A stretch of DNA of 64,000 nucleotides from Pseudomonas fortuita (GTDB taxonomy: Bacteria; Pseudomonadota; Gammaproteobacteria; Pseudomonadales; Pseudomonadaceae): the NCBI RefSeq assembly GCF_026898135.2, contig NZ_CP114035.2, positions 2,273,501 to 2,337,500 of the forward strand, read 5' to 3'. A program made the translations under genes and the position numbers. Position 1 is the stretch's first letter; each line of letters begins with the position of its first letter. This document shows positions 50,531-60,252 of the stretch, piece after piece. Below the pieces are notes generated by a model. It worked only from the letters and a program-made list of their open reading frames with translations. It did no database searches and was not told the DNA's origin.

Positions 50531-53500
50531 TCAGCGGTTCGGGTCTTGCGCGTGGGTCAGCGTTTCGAACAATGCCTCGCGCTGCTGGTCACGCCCGGCA
50601 TTCAGGCGCCGACTGGCCAGGTCGTAAGCCTGGCTACCCAAGTCCATCCTGTGCAATTGACCGTTTACATCCAGCGGTGGCGCGGGCAGTACCTCGGTGA
50701 GGGTTTGCAGCACCGCGCCATCCAATAAGGTGACGGCTTCGCTTTCGCCATCCAGGCAATAATCCAGGTACTGCATGCCGTGGTACCAACGCTCATCCAG
50801 CGCGGCGAAGCGGCTGGCGAAGCGCTGGGCAAGGTAGCGTTGCCAGCTGGGCTGCCGGGCAACCCAGGCCCTGCGTTCGGCAACAGTATCGTCGAGCTGC
50901 AGGACAGCGCGTTCGACATTGCTGGCCACACGTGCCGAGATCATCGCTTCTTGGCGATACAGCATGCCTTGGCTGGTTTCCGGGAAATTGAGCGGTTCTG
51001 CCAGTGACTGGCGCAAGGCCAGGCGTATTTCGATCAGGTCAGTGCCGCCGGTGAGCAGGGCGTCGTCACTCAGTTCGTCCAGGGGGTCCAGTTCAGGTAC
51101 GTCAAGCCTTGCGGGCTGAGCCTGGGCGGGCAGCCGTTCCAGCTCCAGCAGGCGCGCCTGGCGGGCCAGGCGGGCAAGCTGAATCCGTTCGGCCAGCGCG
51201 TTGACCATTTCGCGGCGATAGAGGTTTCTGAAAAAGGTGAACAGGTAGGCAGGGCGCTCCGCTTCCTCGGCCACTTGCCTGAACACCTGGGCTTCGAGCT
51301 CCAGGGCACTGAATGCATCGGTGCCGGCGTCGCCACAGGTAGGTGGGTAATCTTGCGCGACATTGTCCAGATGGGTGCGCAACGCCTCGTCACGTCCGGC
51401 CTGTTCAAGCAGCTGCCAAACCTGCTGGGTCAGCGCTCGCAGGTTGCGCTCGGCTTGCTGCGAGCGTGCCACGCGTTCGACCACTTCGCGCAAATGGCGG
51501 TTTGCATCACCCTCGAACAGCGCGTCCCAGAGCTGCGCCTGTTCCGGGCTGGCATCCACCAGCCAGAAGTCCTCGCTGATATCCGACAGCTGATCGGCGC
51601 CGTGCACTTCGACCCCTGCCGTGCGCAGCCGGCGGTTGCTGGCGGCATCCAGGTTGTTTTCATTGAAGTCCCAGAAGCTATCGCGTCCAGGCGTACGCAA
51701 GGCTTCGGCAAAGGGGCTGGCCAGTACCTGATCGAGGTCCGGCACCTCGCCGATCGGGTTGTAGCTCAGGCTGAGGTGACGCAATTGCGGGGCGGTCGGC
51801 GTCATCAGCGAGGTGAGGCCACGTGGCCATTCACGCAGGCCGCAGTTGCGCAGTTGCAGGTTGGCCAGGAATGTCAGGCCGGTCACGTCAGGCGCCTGCC
51901 CCAGCGGGTTGTTGGTCAGGCGCAGATGGCGCAGGCTGCGCAGGTCGGCGAAACGCGCTGCCACGCCTTCACTCAATGCAATGTGGTTGTTCTCCAGGTC
52001 AAGGTATTCGAGGGGTAACCGTGCAAGGGTCTGCAGGTCGGCTTCGGCCAGCTGCAACCTGTTCAGACGCAAGCTCAGCCGGCGCAGGCGGGTAAGGCCA
52101 CCCAGCCGGTGACGCATTACCTCAGTCAGGCTGTTCAACTGGTTGTTGCCCAGATCCAGTACTTCGAGTTGCGGGGTGGCCGCCAGTGCCTGGAACAGCC
52201 CTTCGAAGTCGAGTTCTGGGTTTTGCGTCAGGCGCAGGACGCGCAGCGAGGGGAAGCTCTGGAAAAAGTCTGACGGTATCTGGCGGATGCCAATGGCGCG
52301 GATGTTCAAGGTGGTGATGTGATCGAAGCGCGCTGGCAGTGATGGCAGGGTGTCGAGTTCCAGGTCTTGCAGTGTCAGGCTGTACGGGTCGTCACGGCGC
52401 CAGGCGGCATTGAACAGTTCACGCACCACGGTGCGCGCGTTGCGCTGGCTTTCACCGCCTTGGTTCGCCCAGTCACGCAGCGAGTCGTCAAGGGTGTCGC
52501 GCTCGATTTCCAGTGCCCTGAGCTGTGCCGAGACGCTACCGCGCTGGCGTAGCTGGCCCCGCAAGGTATTGCGTGCGCTTGCGTTCAGGCCGGGGTAGAG
52601 CGCACGCAAACGTCGATCTGCAGTATTGGGCCAAGGCAGCCTCCCGCTGAGTGGGTAGCCAACGCGCCCATCGGCCAGGCGCATTGGCGAACGGTAACCA
52701 GGCCTGATGGGCTGTTGCCCGATCAGGCTGGCCGCATGCCCCCGGTCGGCGATGGCCACGTGATACCGTTGGCGCGCATCGAGATCAGGGTGTTCTGCTT
52801 GCAGCGCAAGGTCCAGTACCTCACTGTCGGCGGTGGCCAGATCAGTGCGATACAGCCCCAGCAAGGCCCTGCTCAGGCGGGTGTGTGCCTGCAGGGCCCG
52901 GGCCTCTTCGGCAACGCGCAAGGGCACCCTGCCTTGGGCCATCAGCAGGCGTTCACGGGCACAGGTCCTGGCCATGATCTGCTCGATGGCATGCTGCGGC
53001 AGGCCCGGGAATTGCCTGTTCAGAGGCCCGGCCTCTTCGGGCATGCCGGGCTGGTTTGGGGCTTTCAATCGCTCAAGTACGTCGGACAGCAAGGCGGGCG
53101 GATGCTGTGCGGCCACCTGGGTGTGGCGCAGTTCATCACCTTGCACCCCTGAGCACTCCAGCGCGGCCTGCAACTCGCTGTCAGTCAGGCCCTCACTGAT
53201 CGGCCCCAAACGTCGCAAGAGCTGCAGGTCATCCCACTCCAGAGGCACTTCGTGTGCCGCGCGCCACGCGCCTGCGGCATTGTCCCGAATCACTGGCCGA
53301 TAGGCCTGCGGGTCTTGCGGGTGGGGGATCCGCCATTGGCCGCGTTCCTGCAACTGTTCGTACACAACACCCTCGATACGTATGTAGTGACGCCCGTCAA
53401 CCGTGTAACGGCCCTGCACATCGGGTTCAAGGTCTTCGCCAATCGACACGGGGCTTGCATGGTCCTTCAGCGTGGCGTTCCACAGGTAGTCCTTGCCATC

Positions 53501-55009
53501 CTTGACGATGCTCTGCATGGCGTCGACAAAGCCGGAAGCCTTCAGCGCCACGGCACCGCCACCTACGGCAGCGACCGTGACAATGTTCAGCAGCACCGAC
53601 TCAAGCTGGGCTGCAGCCTCTTCATTGTCACCTTCCTCCCAGGCCGAGATGCCCTCGAATACACTGCCCATGATTTGCGCGGCGCCGAGGGTCAACATGA
53701 TCGGGTTCAGGCATGGCACGACCATCGCTGCGACATTCAGCACGGTCATACCCAGGTCCAGCCAGTATTCGATGTTCTGCAAGCGTACCCTGGCGTCAAC
53801 ATCTTCGGTGGGAACCGCGACCCTGCGAGCATCCGCTCTCAGGCGCGCAAGGTGGCTGGACTCCAGTAGGCCCCAAGGGGCATCGGGCAAGCTTCTGTCG
53901 ATGGATTCCAGGTGTACCGACTTGCGGGGTTTCAGCTGCGCCCCTTCTTCCTGGTCGGCGTTGCTGTAGAGGGCGCGCTCGAGCCGCTTGCTCAAGGTAG
54001 CCTGCTGTGACTGCAATGCCAGGGCGACGAAGCGCTTGCGGTAGTCGTCCTGCATCAGCTGTTGGCGCAAATACTTGCGTGCTTCGCCCAGCGAGGCGAA
54101 CTCCCTGAGCGCATCGACATCCATCGGGTTGTAGAGAAATACCGGGTCGTGCTTGCGGTTTTGCAGGGGGGCAATGAACAACAGCTCATGGATCGGGATG
54201 CCAAACAGCTGCAACTGCCAGCAACGCAGGGGACGCCCTTGATAGGTGGGGTCGGCGCGTTCGGCACACAGGCCATGCAACGCGAGAGCGCCGGGCGCGC
54301 TGAGGTGGCCTTTGCAGCCAGCGATGCGGGTTTGCACACGAAACTCGTCACGCCGTGCGTTGATGGCCAGCGCTTGCAGTTCGGTTCTGTTTGGCCCGGC
54401 GAAGATTTGGTCAAGGTGCAGCTGGTAGCGCTGACCCAGGTTAAGCGCCCGGCATTGCTCAATGAAGCCTGTCAACGTCAGACCAGCCATGGCCCTGATG
54501 TCCTGCCGGCTGTGCTGCAGGCGACTGAACCGCGTGGTGTCGGCAGTGCCTTCGAAGTTGTGCAGGGCCGCTTCGAGCAGGCTGCGGTACTGCGGGGCCC
54601 CCTTGGAAACGATCTCGCCCTGCTCATGGGGCACTGCCGGGCCCGTGGGCAGCCCGACGGGTTGCTTGACCGTGGTCGCTTGATAAACGTATTGCGCCTG
54701 GGTGACCGGGGTGTCGATGTTCAGCTGCTTTTGCAGCAAAGGGGCGCAGAACTCGGTGACGCCCTGCAAGTTGCCGAGCGCTGCCTGCAAGGCCCTGCTG
54801 CTTGCATCGCGTTTGGCGATGGCGCGCTGCAGGGCTTGGCGGGTAGCTTCGTCTGCCTGTTGATACCAGGCGTAGGTATTGCCCTGGCCGTCCTGGTAGT
54901 CCTTGTGCAAGCGCGCCGTGATCTGGCGGGCATGCTCGCCATGCAATGCCTTGCTCCAGCCGGGCAGGGTACGCGCCATTTGCGCGTGGTGATAAGGGGT
55001 GTGGCTCAT
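50531..55009 (-). CDS. Giant leucine-rich-repeat protein with NEL-type E3 ubiquitin ligase domain
   Basis: The 1492-aa protein has an N-terminal domain of the DUF6543/dermonecrotic-toxin type, with a hydrophobic hairpin-like segment (ILMLTLGAAQIMGSVFE-like, near residue 440). Leucine-rich repeats follow at about 900-1150 (e.g. RLTQNPELDFEGL, LEVLDLGNNQLNSL, LEYLDLENNHIALS, LRHLRLTNNPL). The C-terminal NEL-like domain has PPTCGDAGTDAFSALE, whose Cys1225 matches the catalytic cysteine of SspH/IpaH-type ligases. There is no signal peptide. The ATG at 55009 starts MSHTPYHHAQM. NEL proteins are effectors in animal or plant cells; the secretion route here is not visible. A paralog lies 169 bases upstream. 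Confidence 0.85.
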   Translation of the reverse strand: MSHTPYHHAQMARTLPGWSKALHGEHARQITARLHKDYQDGQGNTYAWYQQADEATRQALQRAIAKRDASSRALQAALGNLQGVTEFCAPLLQKQLNIDTPVTQAQYVYQATTVKQPVGLPTGPAVPHEQGEIVSKGAPQYRSLLEAALHNFEGTADTTRFSRLQHSRQDIRAMAGLTLTGFIEQCRALNLGQRYQLHLDQIFAGPNRTELQALAINARRDEFRVQTRIAGCKGHLSAPGALALHGLCAERADPTYQGRPLRCWQLQLFGIPIHELLFIAPLQNRKHDPVFLYNPMDVDALREFASLGEARKYLRQQLMQDDYRKRFVALALQSQQATLSKRLERALYSNADQEEGAQLKPRKSVHLESIDRSLPDAPWGLLESSHLARLRADARRVAVPTEDVDARVRLQNIEYWLDLGMTVLNVAAMVVPCLNPIMLTLGAAQIMGSVFEGISAWEEGDNEEAAAQLESVLLNIVTVAAVGGGAVALKASGFVDAMQSIVKDGKDYLWNATLKDHASPVSIGEDLEPDVQGRYTVDGRHYIRIEGVVYEQLQERGQWRIPHPQDPQAYRPVIRDNAAGAWRAAHEVPLEWDDLQLLRRLGPISEGLTDSELQAALECSGVQGDELRHTQVAAQHPPALLSDVLERLKAPNQPGMPEEAGPLNRQFPGLPQHAIEQIMARTCARERLLMAQGRVPLRVAEEARALQAHTRLSRALLGLYRTDLATADSEVLDLALQAEHPDLDARQRYHVAIADRGHAASLIGQQPIRPGYRSPMRLADGRVGYPLSGRLPWPNTADRRLRALYPGLNASARNTLRGQLRQRGSVSAQLRALEIERDTLDDSLRDWANQGGESQRNARTVVRELFNAAWRRDDPYSLTLQDLELDTLPSLPARFDHITTLNIRAIGIRQIPSDFFQSFPSLRVLRLTQNPELDFEGLFQALAATPQLEVLDLGNNQLNSLTEVMRHRLGGLTRLRRLSLRLNRLQLAEADLQTLARLPLEYLDLENNHIALSEGVAARFADLRSLRHLRLTNNPLGQAPDVTGLTFLANLQLRNCGLREWPRGLTSLMTPTAPQLRHLSLSYNPIGEVPDLDQVLASPFAEALRTPGRDSFWDFNENNLDAASNRRLRTAGVEVHGADQLSDISEDFWLVDASPEQAQLWDALFEGDANRHLREVVERVARSQQAERNLRALTQQVWQLLEQAGRDEALRTHLDNVAQDYPPTCGDAGTDAFSALELEAQVFRQVAEEAERPAYLFTFFRNLYRREMVNALAERIQLARLARQARLLELERLPAQAQPARLDVPELDPLDELSDDALLTGGTDLIEIRLALRQSLAEPLNFPETSQGMLYRQEAMISARVASNVERAVLQLDDTVAERRAWVARQPSWQRYLAQRFASRFAALDERWYHGMQYLDYCLDGESEAVTLLDGAVLQTLTEVLPAPPLDVNGQLHRMDLGSQAYDLASRRLNAGRDQQREALFETLTHAQDPNR

Positions 55010-55178
55010 GTCGGCACTCCGTGTACGGGAGCCGCTATGGGGCCGCATACGCGGGCGCACTGTGCGGTAGATAATTGCCTGCCCAGGGCGCTCATGCGTA
55101 TGCGGGTGTTGCGTGCGTTCTGTCAGGCAGGTGGCCGGCAGGCCTTACTTGAAGGCTTGCGCGGCCAATGACTGCGGG

Positions 55179-58100
55179 TTAACTGCCCATTGTCTGCGTC
55201 TGGCGGGTGAGGCTTGTCAGCAGGCCGTGTTCCACCTGCTGCTGCTCGGCAGTCAGCAAGTCCACGCCTTGACGGTACTGCTGCTCGGTGATCGCCACGC
55301 GATGCAGAACACCCCGAGCATCCAAGGGGTTTTCCGGCATGACGCTGGTCAATGCTCGTCGCACAGAGTTGTCCAGGGACGTTACCGGGTCGGCGGTTTC
55401 ATCCAGGCAGTAGTAGAGGTAGTCCAGGCCTGGCCGCCAAAAATCGGTTATCAGGCTGAACTGTGCCGCATGTTCCCGTTTCAGGTACTCCACCCAGCCC
55501 GGCTGCTGGTTCAACCATTGCTCCCGGGCTGTGGCGTCTGTATCAAGTGCCACGACTGCTGCTTTCACACGGTTGATGATTGTCTGGTTGACCCTGGCCG
55601 TGTCGCGATACAGCATGCCTCGGCTCGGCTCAGGGTAATCCAGCGCAGTCGCCAAGGACTGGCGCAAGGCCAGGCGCAGCTCGATATCGTCCACCAGGCC
55701 CGTTTCAAGGTCGATGTCTGGAAAGGCTGAGGGGTCGTCGAGCTCGTCGTATGGGGGGAGGTCGCCGTTAAAGACGCCATCGAGCAGTGCCTGTTTGCGC
55801 ACGGACCTTTTCAAGCTGATACGGTCGGCCAGTTGGTTGACCTGATCGCGTCGATACAACTTGCAATACAGGTTCAGCAGATCGGCCGCTCGGCTACCGG
55901 CCTGGCCTGCAGCTTCGTGGGCCAGCACTTCTATCTCCAAGGCACTGAAAGCGTCGGCACCTGCATCGCCACAGGTTGGCGGGAAATCGCCGGCCACTGT
56001 GGCCAGGCGTTCGCGCAGCACGGTGTCCTGGGCAGCGTTCTCCAGCAAGCTCCAGACACGCTCCCTCAACGCCACGGCATCGCGCCGCGCTTCTGCCGAC
56101 TGGGCAAGCCGCTCCAGCACCCCAAGCACCGCCGCATTCTCACCTTGGTCGAACAGGTCGCGCCACAGTTGCTCTTCGGCACTGCTCGCCTGGCCACGGT
56201 ACAGGCCTTGCCACTGCGGCATGTCGCCTGCGTGCTCGAATACGTTGACGCCACTGCTGCCCAGGCGTGCGCGTGTTTGGGCTTCCAAGGTGTTGTAGTT
56301 GAACAGCCAGCGGCGCTCCGGCAAGCGCGCCGCGACATCGCGGGCGAACGGGGTTCGCAGCACGCCTGGCAAATCTGTCAGGGTACGAATGCGGTTGAAG
56401 GAGAGGTTCAGATAGCGCAGCTGATACTGCGGCTGGCTCATCAGGATTGTCAGGCTGTCCGGCCACTGCTGCAGTTGGCAACCCTCGAGGTCCAGATGGC
56501 TCAGGCGGGCCATGAAGCGCAGGTCTGGCGCCAGCCGCAGGGGGTTGCCCGACAGGTGCAGCACCCTGGGGTGGATCATGTCCTGAAACTGGGCGGCCAG
56601 GCTTTCATCAAGTGTGATCTGGTTGCTGCTCAGGCCAAGTCCATCCAGGGGTAAACGCGTCAGGAAGGCCAGGCTGGCAGTATCGAGCCGTAGCCGATTA
56701 CGGCTGAGGATCAGTACCCTCAGGCCGGGCATCGCCCCGATGGCCTGTAGGGCAGTGGCTGAAAGGCTGGTCAAGCCATTGTCTGTCAGGGCCAGTTCGC
56801 GTAGCCGTGGCACAGACTTGAGTGCCTCGAACAATGTTTCGGCGTCCATATCCGGGTTGCCGATGATTTCCAGGGTTTCCAGGTTAGGGAAGTTTGGCAA
56901 AAAACCGCTTTCCAGGCGCCGCATCTGCAGCCCATCAACTACCAGTTGCCGGATATGCGGCATAGGGGCAGTGAACGGTGGCAGCGCTTCCATGTGCATA
57001 TGGTTCAGCACAAGTGCTGCGCGTTGCGTGCCGCCTTCTCGGCGCGAAGCACTCAGCAGTCGCGCCGTGCACCGCTGCCGATCAAAGCGTTCGTCAAGGG
57101 TGGCTGAGGTGTTAATCCAGCGATTGAGATCTCGGTTGAGGGTGCGTTGCTCTACTTCAAGCCGACTGATCACGCTGCCCAGGTCGCCTCCCAAGGCAAG
57201 TTCGGTTTGCAGTGCGCTGATCTGCTGGCCGCTGAGCTCGGGGTACAGTGCCCGAAGCCGGCGCGCGGCTGGCAAGGCGCGCCCTTGGGAGCCTCGGCCG
57301 CTCAGGGGATAGCCAAGCTGGCCGCTGGCCAATCGCAAGGGGGAGCGGAATCTGGGGTTGATCGGTTGCTGGCCGAGCAGTGAGGCGCAGTGCTGGCGAT
57401 CGCCCAGGGCGAGTTGCAGCAACTGGGCCGAGTCGGCCTGTGGGTGCTCAGCTTGCAGCGCTTGTATCAGGCGCTGGCTGTCGTCATTAGCCAGGCTGGG
57501 CCTGAAGATGCCAAGGATGGCGCGGTCAAGCCGCCCCCGTGCTTGCAGAAGGCGGGCTTCCTCGGCAATGCGAAGAGGCACACGTCCGTTTGCCAGGCGT
57601 TCCTGCTCCACGGTGCTGATGTTGGCCAGCAATGCTTCGAGCGCGCTGTCCGGCAGGCCGGGAAACTGCCGGGCGAGAGGTTGTACGGTGGGGGGGAGGG
57701 TGGGCCGGTGACTTTGTTGCAGGCTGCTCAACAGAGCCCCACGATGTTGTTCAAGGCGTTGTGCGAGTTTATGGTTCAGGGTAGATGATCTGTGCTCGGT
57801 CGGCGTGTCACCGAGCAACTGCAGAATGGCTTCTTCATCCAGCTGAGCCAACACGGTCTGGCTCAGCTGGCCATTGTCCAGATCACTACGGGTAACCTCG
57901 ATTTCTACCTGGCCAACCGTGTCGATAGCGCCGTAGCGCACCGATTCGCCCCAAGGTTCTGGCCCTTGGTAAACCTTGATCACGTTCCCCTCAGGCCAGC
58001 CCGGCAGGCGCAGCAACTCGGGTAAGGCAAAGTTCTCGTGCGCAGCCAGCGGTAGCCCATGGCGTACGCGGGTGATGATGTGTTGTGCCTGGTTATCCAG

Positions 58101-60068
58101 TTGCAGGCGCAGTAGCGTGTCGAGCAACAAGGCAGGTGGACGCACGCCGGCAGCGTGGGTGCGGCGCAACACGGTTTGATCAGTACCGGTAATGCGCATG
58201 GCGTTTTCCAGTTCGCTGTCGTCCAGGCCTGTGCTATAGCTGCCGAGGCGGCGCATGAGTTGTGCGCCGTCCCATTCCAGAGGCTGTTCATGCGCCAGTT
58301 GCCAGCGAGCGTTACCATGATGCAGCAGGGGTGGGGCATAGGCCTGCGCGTCATCGGGGTGGCGAACGCGCCATTGTTGTGCTGCGTCCTGAAACACTTC
58401 GTACAGCGTGCCGTCCAGTTTGAGAAAGGTCTTCCCACCGACGTGCACATGGCCGAGCGAATCGGGTTGAGCCTGATCAGGGATGGGCGCTGTGCTCGCG
58501 TATGGCTTCATGTCGGGGTGCCAGAGCACTTCTTTGTCTTCATGCCACACACTGGTCAGCGCATCGACAAAGCCTGATGCCTGGACGATCTTGGCACCCG
58601 TGGCAAAGCCGGCAATCACTGCCGCATTGACGGCCAACGATTCCAGTTGCGCCAGTGCTTGCCGGGTATCACCTTCTTCCCACGCCTCGAACCCGGTGAA
58701 CACCGAGCTCATCAGATCGTATGCGCAAACGCCCAGCATGACCGTGTTCAACCCCGGCACAAAAAAGGCGGCGACGTTGAGTACATTCATACCCCAATCG
58801 AGCCAGTGCTTCAGGCGCTTGTCACGGGCTCTGGCGTCGACCTCGGCGGTAGGGACTGCAATGGTTTTTGCGTCGGCCTTCATGCGCGCAAGGTGTGCGT
58901 TGTACAAGGTCGTCCAAGGGTCGGTTCGGATGGGCGAGGGCGTGAAACGGAGGACGGGGGTGCTTCTGGGTGTGCGTCTGCCGGCTTCATCCTGTTCGAA
59001 CAGCGCATGTTCCAGTGCTTCGGCCAGTTCCTTTTGCCTGTCCTTGTAGGCGCATTGCACCAGGGCTCGGCGAAACCCGCTTTGCAATAGCCGGCTGCGC
59101 AGGTGCTTGCCCGCGTCCTGACGAGAAGCATATTCCCTTACCGGGTGCTCGCTGTCGCCAGGTATGTACACGATACAGGGGTTTTGCCGGTCCGGATCGT
59201 CTGGCCCCATGAACAGCACGTCGTGAACGGGGATCTCGAACAGGCTGAAGTTCCAGCAATGCAATGGCTGGTTTTCATAGGTGGGCTGAGGCTGGCCGTT
59301 GCACAGTTGCATAAGCGCCTCGAGCCCAGGTCTGCTCAACAGGCCTTTGAGCTTTGCCATCAGTGCCTGGACCCTGAGGGATTCGCGATTTGCTGCTATC
59401 GACAGGTGCTGGATTTCGGCGCGATTGGCGCCTTCGTGGGTGGCAAGCAAATGCGCTTGATAGCGTTCGCCAAGGTCCAGCGCCCGACAATGGTTGACGA
59501 AGTCCGCCATCGTCAGGCCAGGCAGGGGCGTATCGCTGCCAGCAGCGCTGGTGAGCCTGCTGTAAGCACCGACTTCGTCCAGGCCCTCGAAGTTGTGCAG
59601 GGCAGCCTCCAGCAAACTGCGGGTTTGCGGCTCGCCCACGGGGCGAGTGGCAAGGACGTCCACCTCAAGGTCCGGGACCAAGGGCGTTTCTACAGCGGGT
59701 ACGCCGACCCAGATGTTGGCTGTGGGTTCGAAGGGCTGGAAGACATATTGCGCCCTGTCTACGGGCACGCTTACCTGCAACTGCCGGGTCAGCAGAGGGG
59801 TACAGAAGTCGATGATGTCCTTGAAACCCGCCAAGGCCTGCCGGACTTGCGCCAGGTATTTGTTCCGCGTTTCGATAGCGCTGTGCAACTGCTCACGCGC
59901 TTGCTCATCGGCAGTGGCGTACCACGAGTAAGGGGTGCCATCTTCAGCCAGGTATTCCTTGCGCAGGCTTTGCAGCACGGTATGCGTATGCGCGGGGTGC
60001 AGCGCCTTGCTCCATTTCGGCAGTGTTCGGGTTATCTGGCTTTGATGTAAGGGCGTGGGGTGGGTCAT
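55179..60068 (-). CDS. Giant leucine-rich-repeat protein with NEL-type E3 ubiquitin ligase domain
   Basis: The 1629-aa protein is a paralog of the next gene (shared N-terminus RTLPKWSKALH versus RTLPGWSKALH, and RAPxxRAIL-type helical blocks). It has a membrane-like segment near residue 465 (MNVLNVAAFFVPGLNTVMLGV), leucine-rich repeats at about 1050-1270, and PPTCGDAGADAFSALE with Cys1366 as the expected catalytic residue. A long linker follows between the first domain and the repeats, about 130 residues longer than in the sister protein. The ATG at 60068 is preceded by AAGAGATCG; the longer start adds 33 residues of low quality. Cotranscription with the sister gene is likely. Confidence 0.85.
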   Translation of the reverse strand: MTHPTPLHQSQITRTLPKWSKALHPAHTHTVLQSLRKEYLAEDGTPYSWYATADEQAREQLHSAIETRNKYLAQVRQALAGFKDIIDFCTPLLTRQLQVSVPVDRAQYVFQPFEPTANIWVGVPAVETPLVPDLEVDVLATRPVGEPQTRSLLEAALHNFEGLDEVGAYSRLTSAAGSDTPLPGLTMADFVNHCRALDLGERYQAHLLATHEGANRAEIQHLSIAANRESLRVQALMAKLKGLLSRPGLEALMQLCNGQPQPTYENQPLHCWNFSLFEIPVHDVLFMGPDDPDRQNPCIVYIPGDSEHPVREYASRQDAGKHLRSRLLQSGFRRALVQCAYKDRQKELAEALEHALFEQDEAGRRTPRSTPVLRFTPSPIRTDPWTTLYNAHLARMKADAKTIAVPTAEVDARARDKRLKHWLDWGMNVLNVAAFFVPGLNTVMLGVCAYDLMSSVFTGFEAWEEGDTRQALAQLESLAVNAAVIAGFATGAKIVQASGFVDALTSVWHEDKEVLWHPDMKPYASTAPIPDQAQPDSLGHVHVGGKTFLKLDGTLYEVFQDAAQQWRVRHPDDAQAYAPPLLHHGNARWQLAHEQPLEWDGAQLMRRLGSYSTGLDDSELENAMRITGTDQTVLRRTHAAGVRPPALLLDTLLRLQLDNQAQHIITRVRHGLPLAAHENFALPELLRLPGWPEGNVIKVYQGPEPWGESVRYGAIDTVGQVEIEVTRSDLDNGQLSQTVLAQLDEEAILQLLGDTPTEHRSSTLNHKLAQRLEQHRGALLSSLQQSHRPTLPPTVQPLARQFPGLPDSALEALLANISTVEQERLANGRVPLRIAEEARLLQARGRLDRAILGIFRPSLANDDSQRLIQALQAEHPQADSAQLLQLALGDRQHCASLLGQQPINPRFRSPLRLASGQLGYPLSGRGSQGRALPAARRLRALYPELSGQQISALQTELALGGDLGSVISRLEVEQRTLNRDLNRWINTSATLDERFDRQRCTARLLSASRREGGTQRAALVLNHMHMEALPPFTAPMPHIRQLVVDGLQMRRLESGFLPNFPNLETLEIIGNPDMDAETLFEALKSVPRLRELALTDNGLTSLSATALQAIGAMPGLRVLILSRNRLRLDTASLAFLTRLPLDGLGLSSNQITLDESLAAQFQDMIHPRVLHLSGNPLRLAPDLRFMARLSHLDLEGCQLQQWPDSLTILMSQPQYQLRYLNLSFNRIRTLTDLPGVLRTPFARDVAARLPERRWLFNYNTLEAQTRARLGSSGVNVFEHAGDMPQWQGLYRGQASSAEEQLWRDLFDQGENAAVLGVLERLAQSAEARRDAVALRERVWSLLENAAQDTVLRERLATVAGDFPPTCGDAGADAFSALEIEVLAHEAAGQAGSRAADLLNLYCKLYRRDQVNQLADRISLKRSVRKQALLDGVFNGDLPPYDELDDPSAFPDIDLETGLVDDIELRLALRQSLATALDYPEPSRGMLYRDTARVNQTIINRVKAAVVALDTDATAREQWLNQQPGWVEYLKREHAAQFSLITDFWRPGLDYLYYCLDETADPVTSLDNSVRRALTSVMPENPLDARGVLHRVAITEQQYRQGVDLLTAEQQQVEHGLLTSLTRQTQTMGS

Positions 60069-60252
60069 GGCAACGATCTCTTGCGTTGGGGGGTGAATAG
60101 TCCACGCTGATGAAGGCGCCATGGTGCGGTAGATAGATGTCGGCACCGGTCGGTCCTGCGCATGCACGGGTCGGTGAGGGGCTAGCAGCGAGGGGGCATC
60201 TGCGAGAGGGTGAAGCAGGCCATGGCGCAGGCTTCAGCCAAGGAGAATTGCA

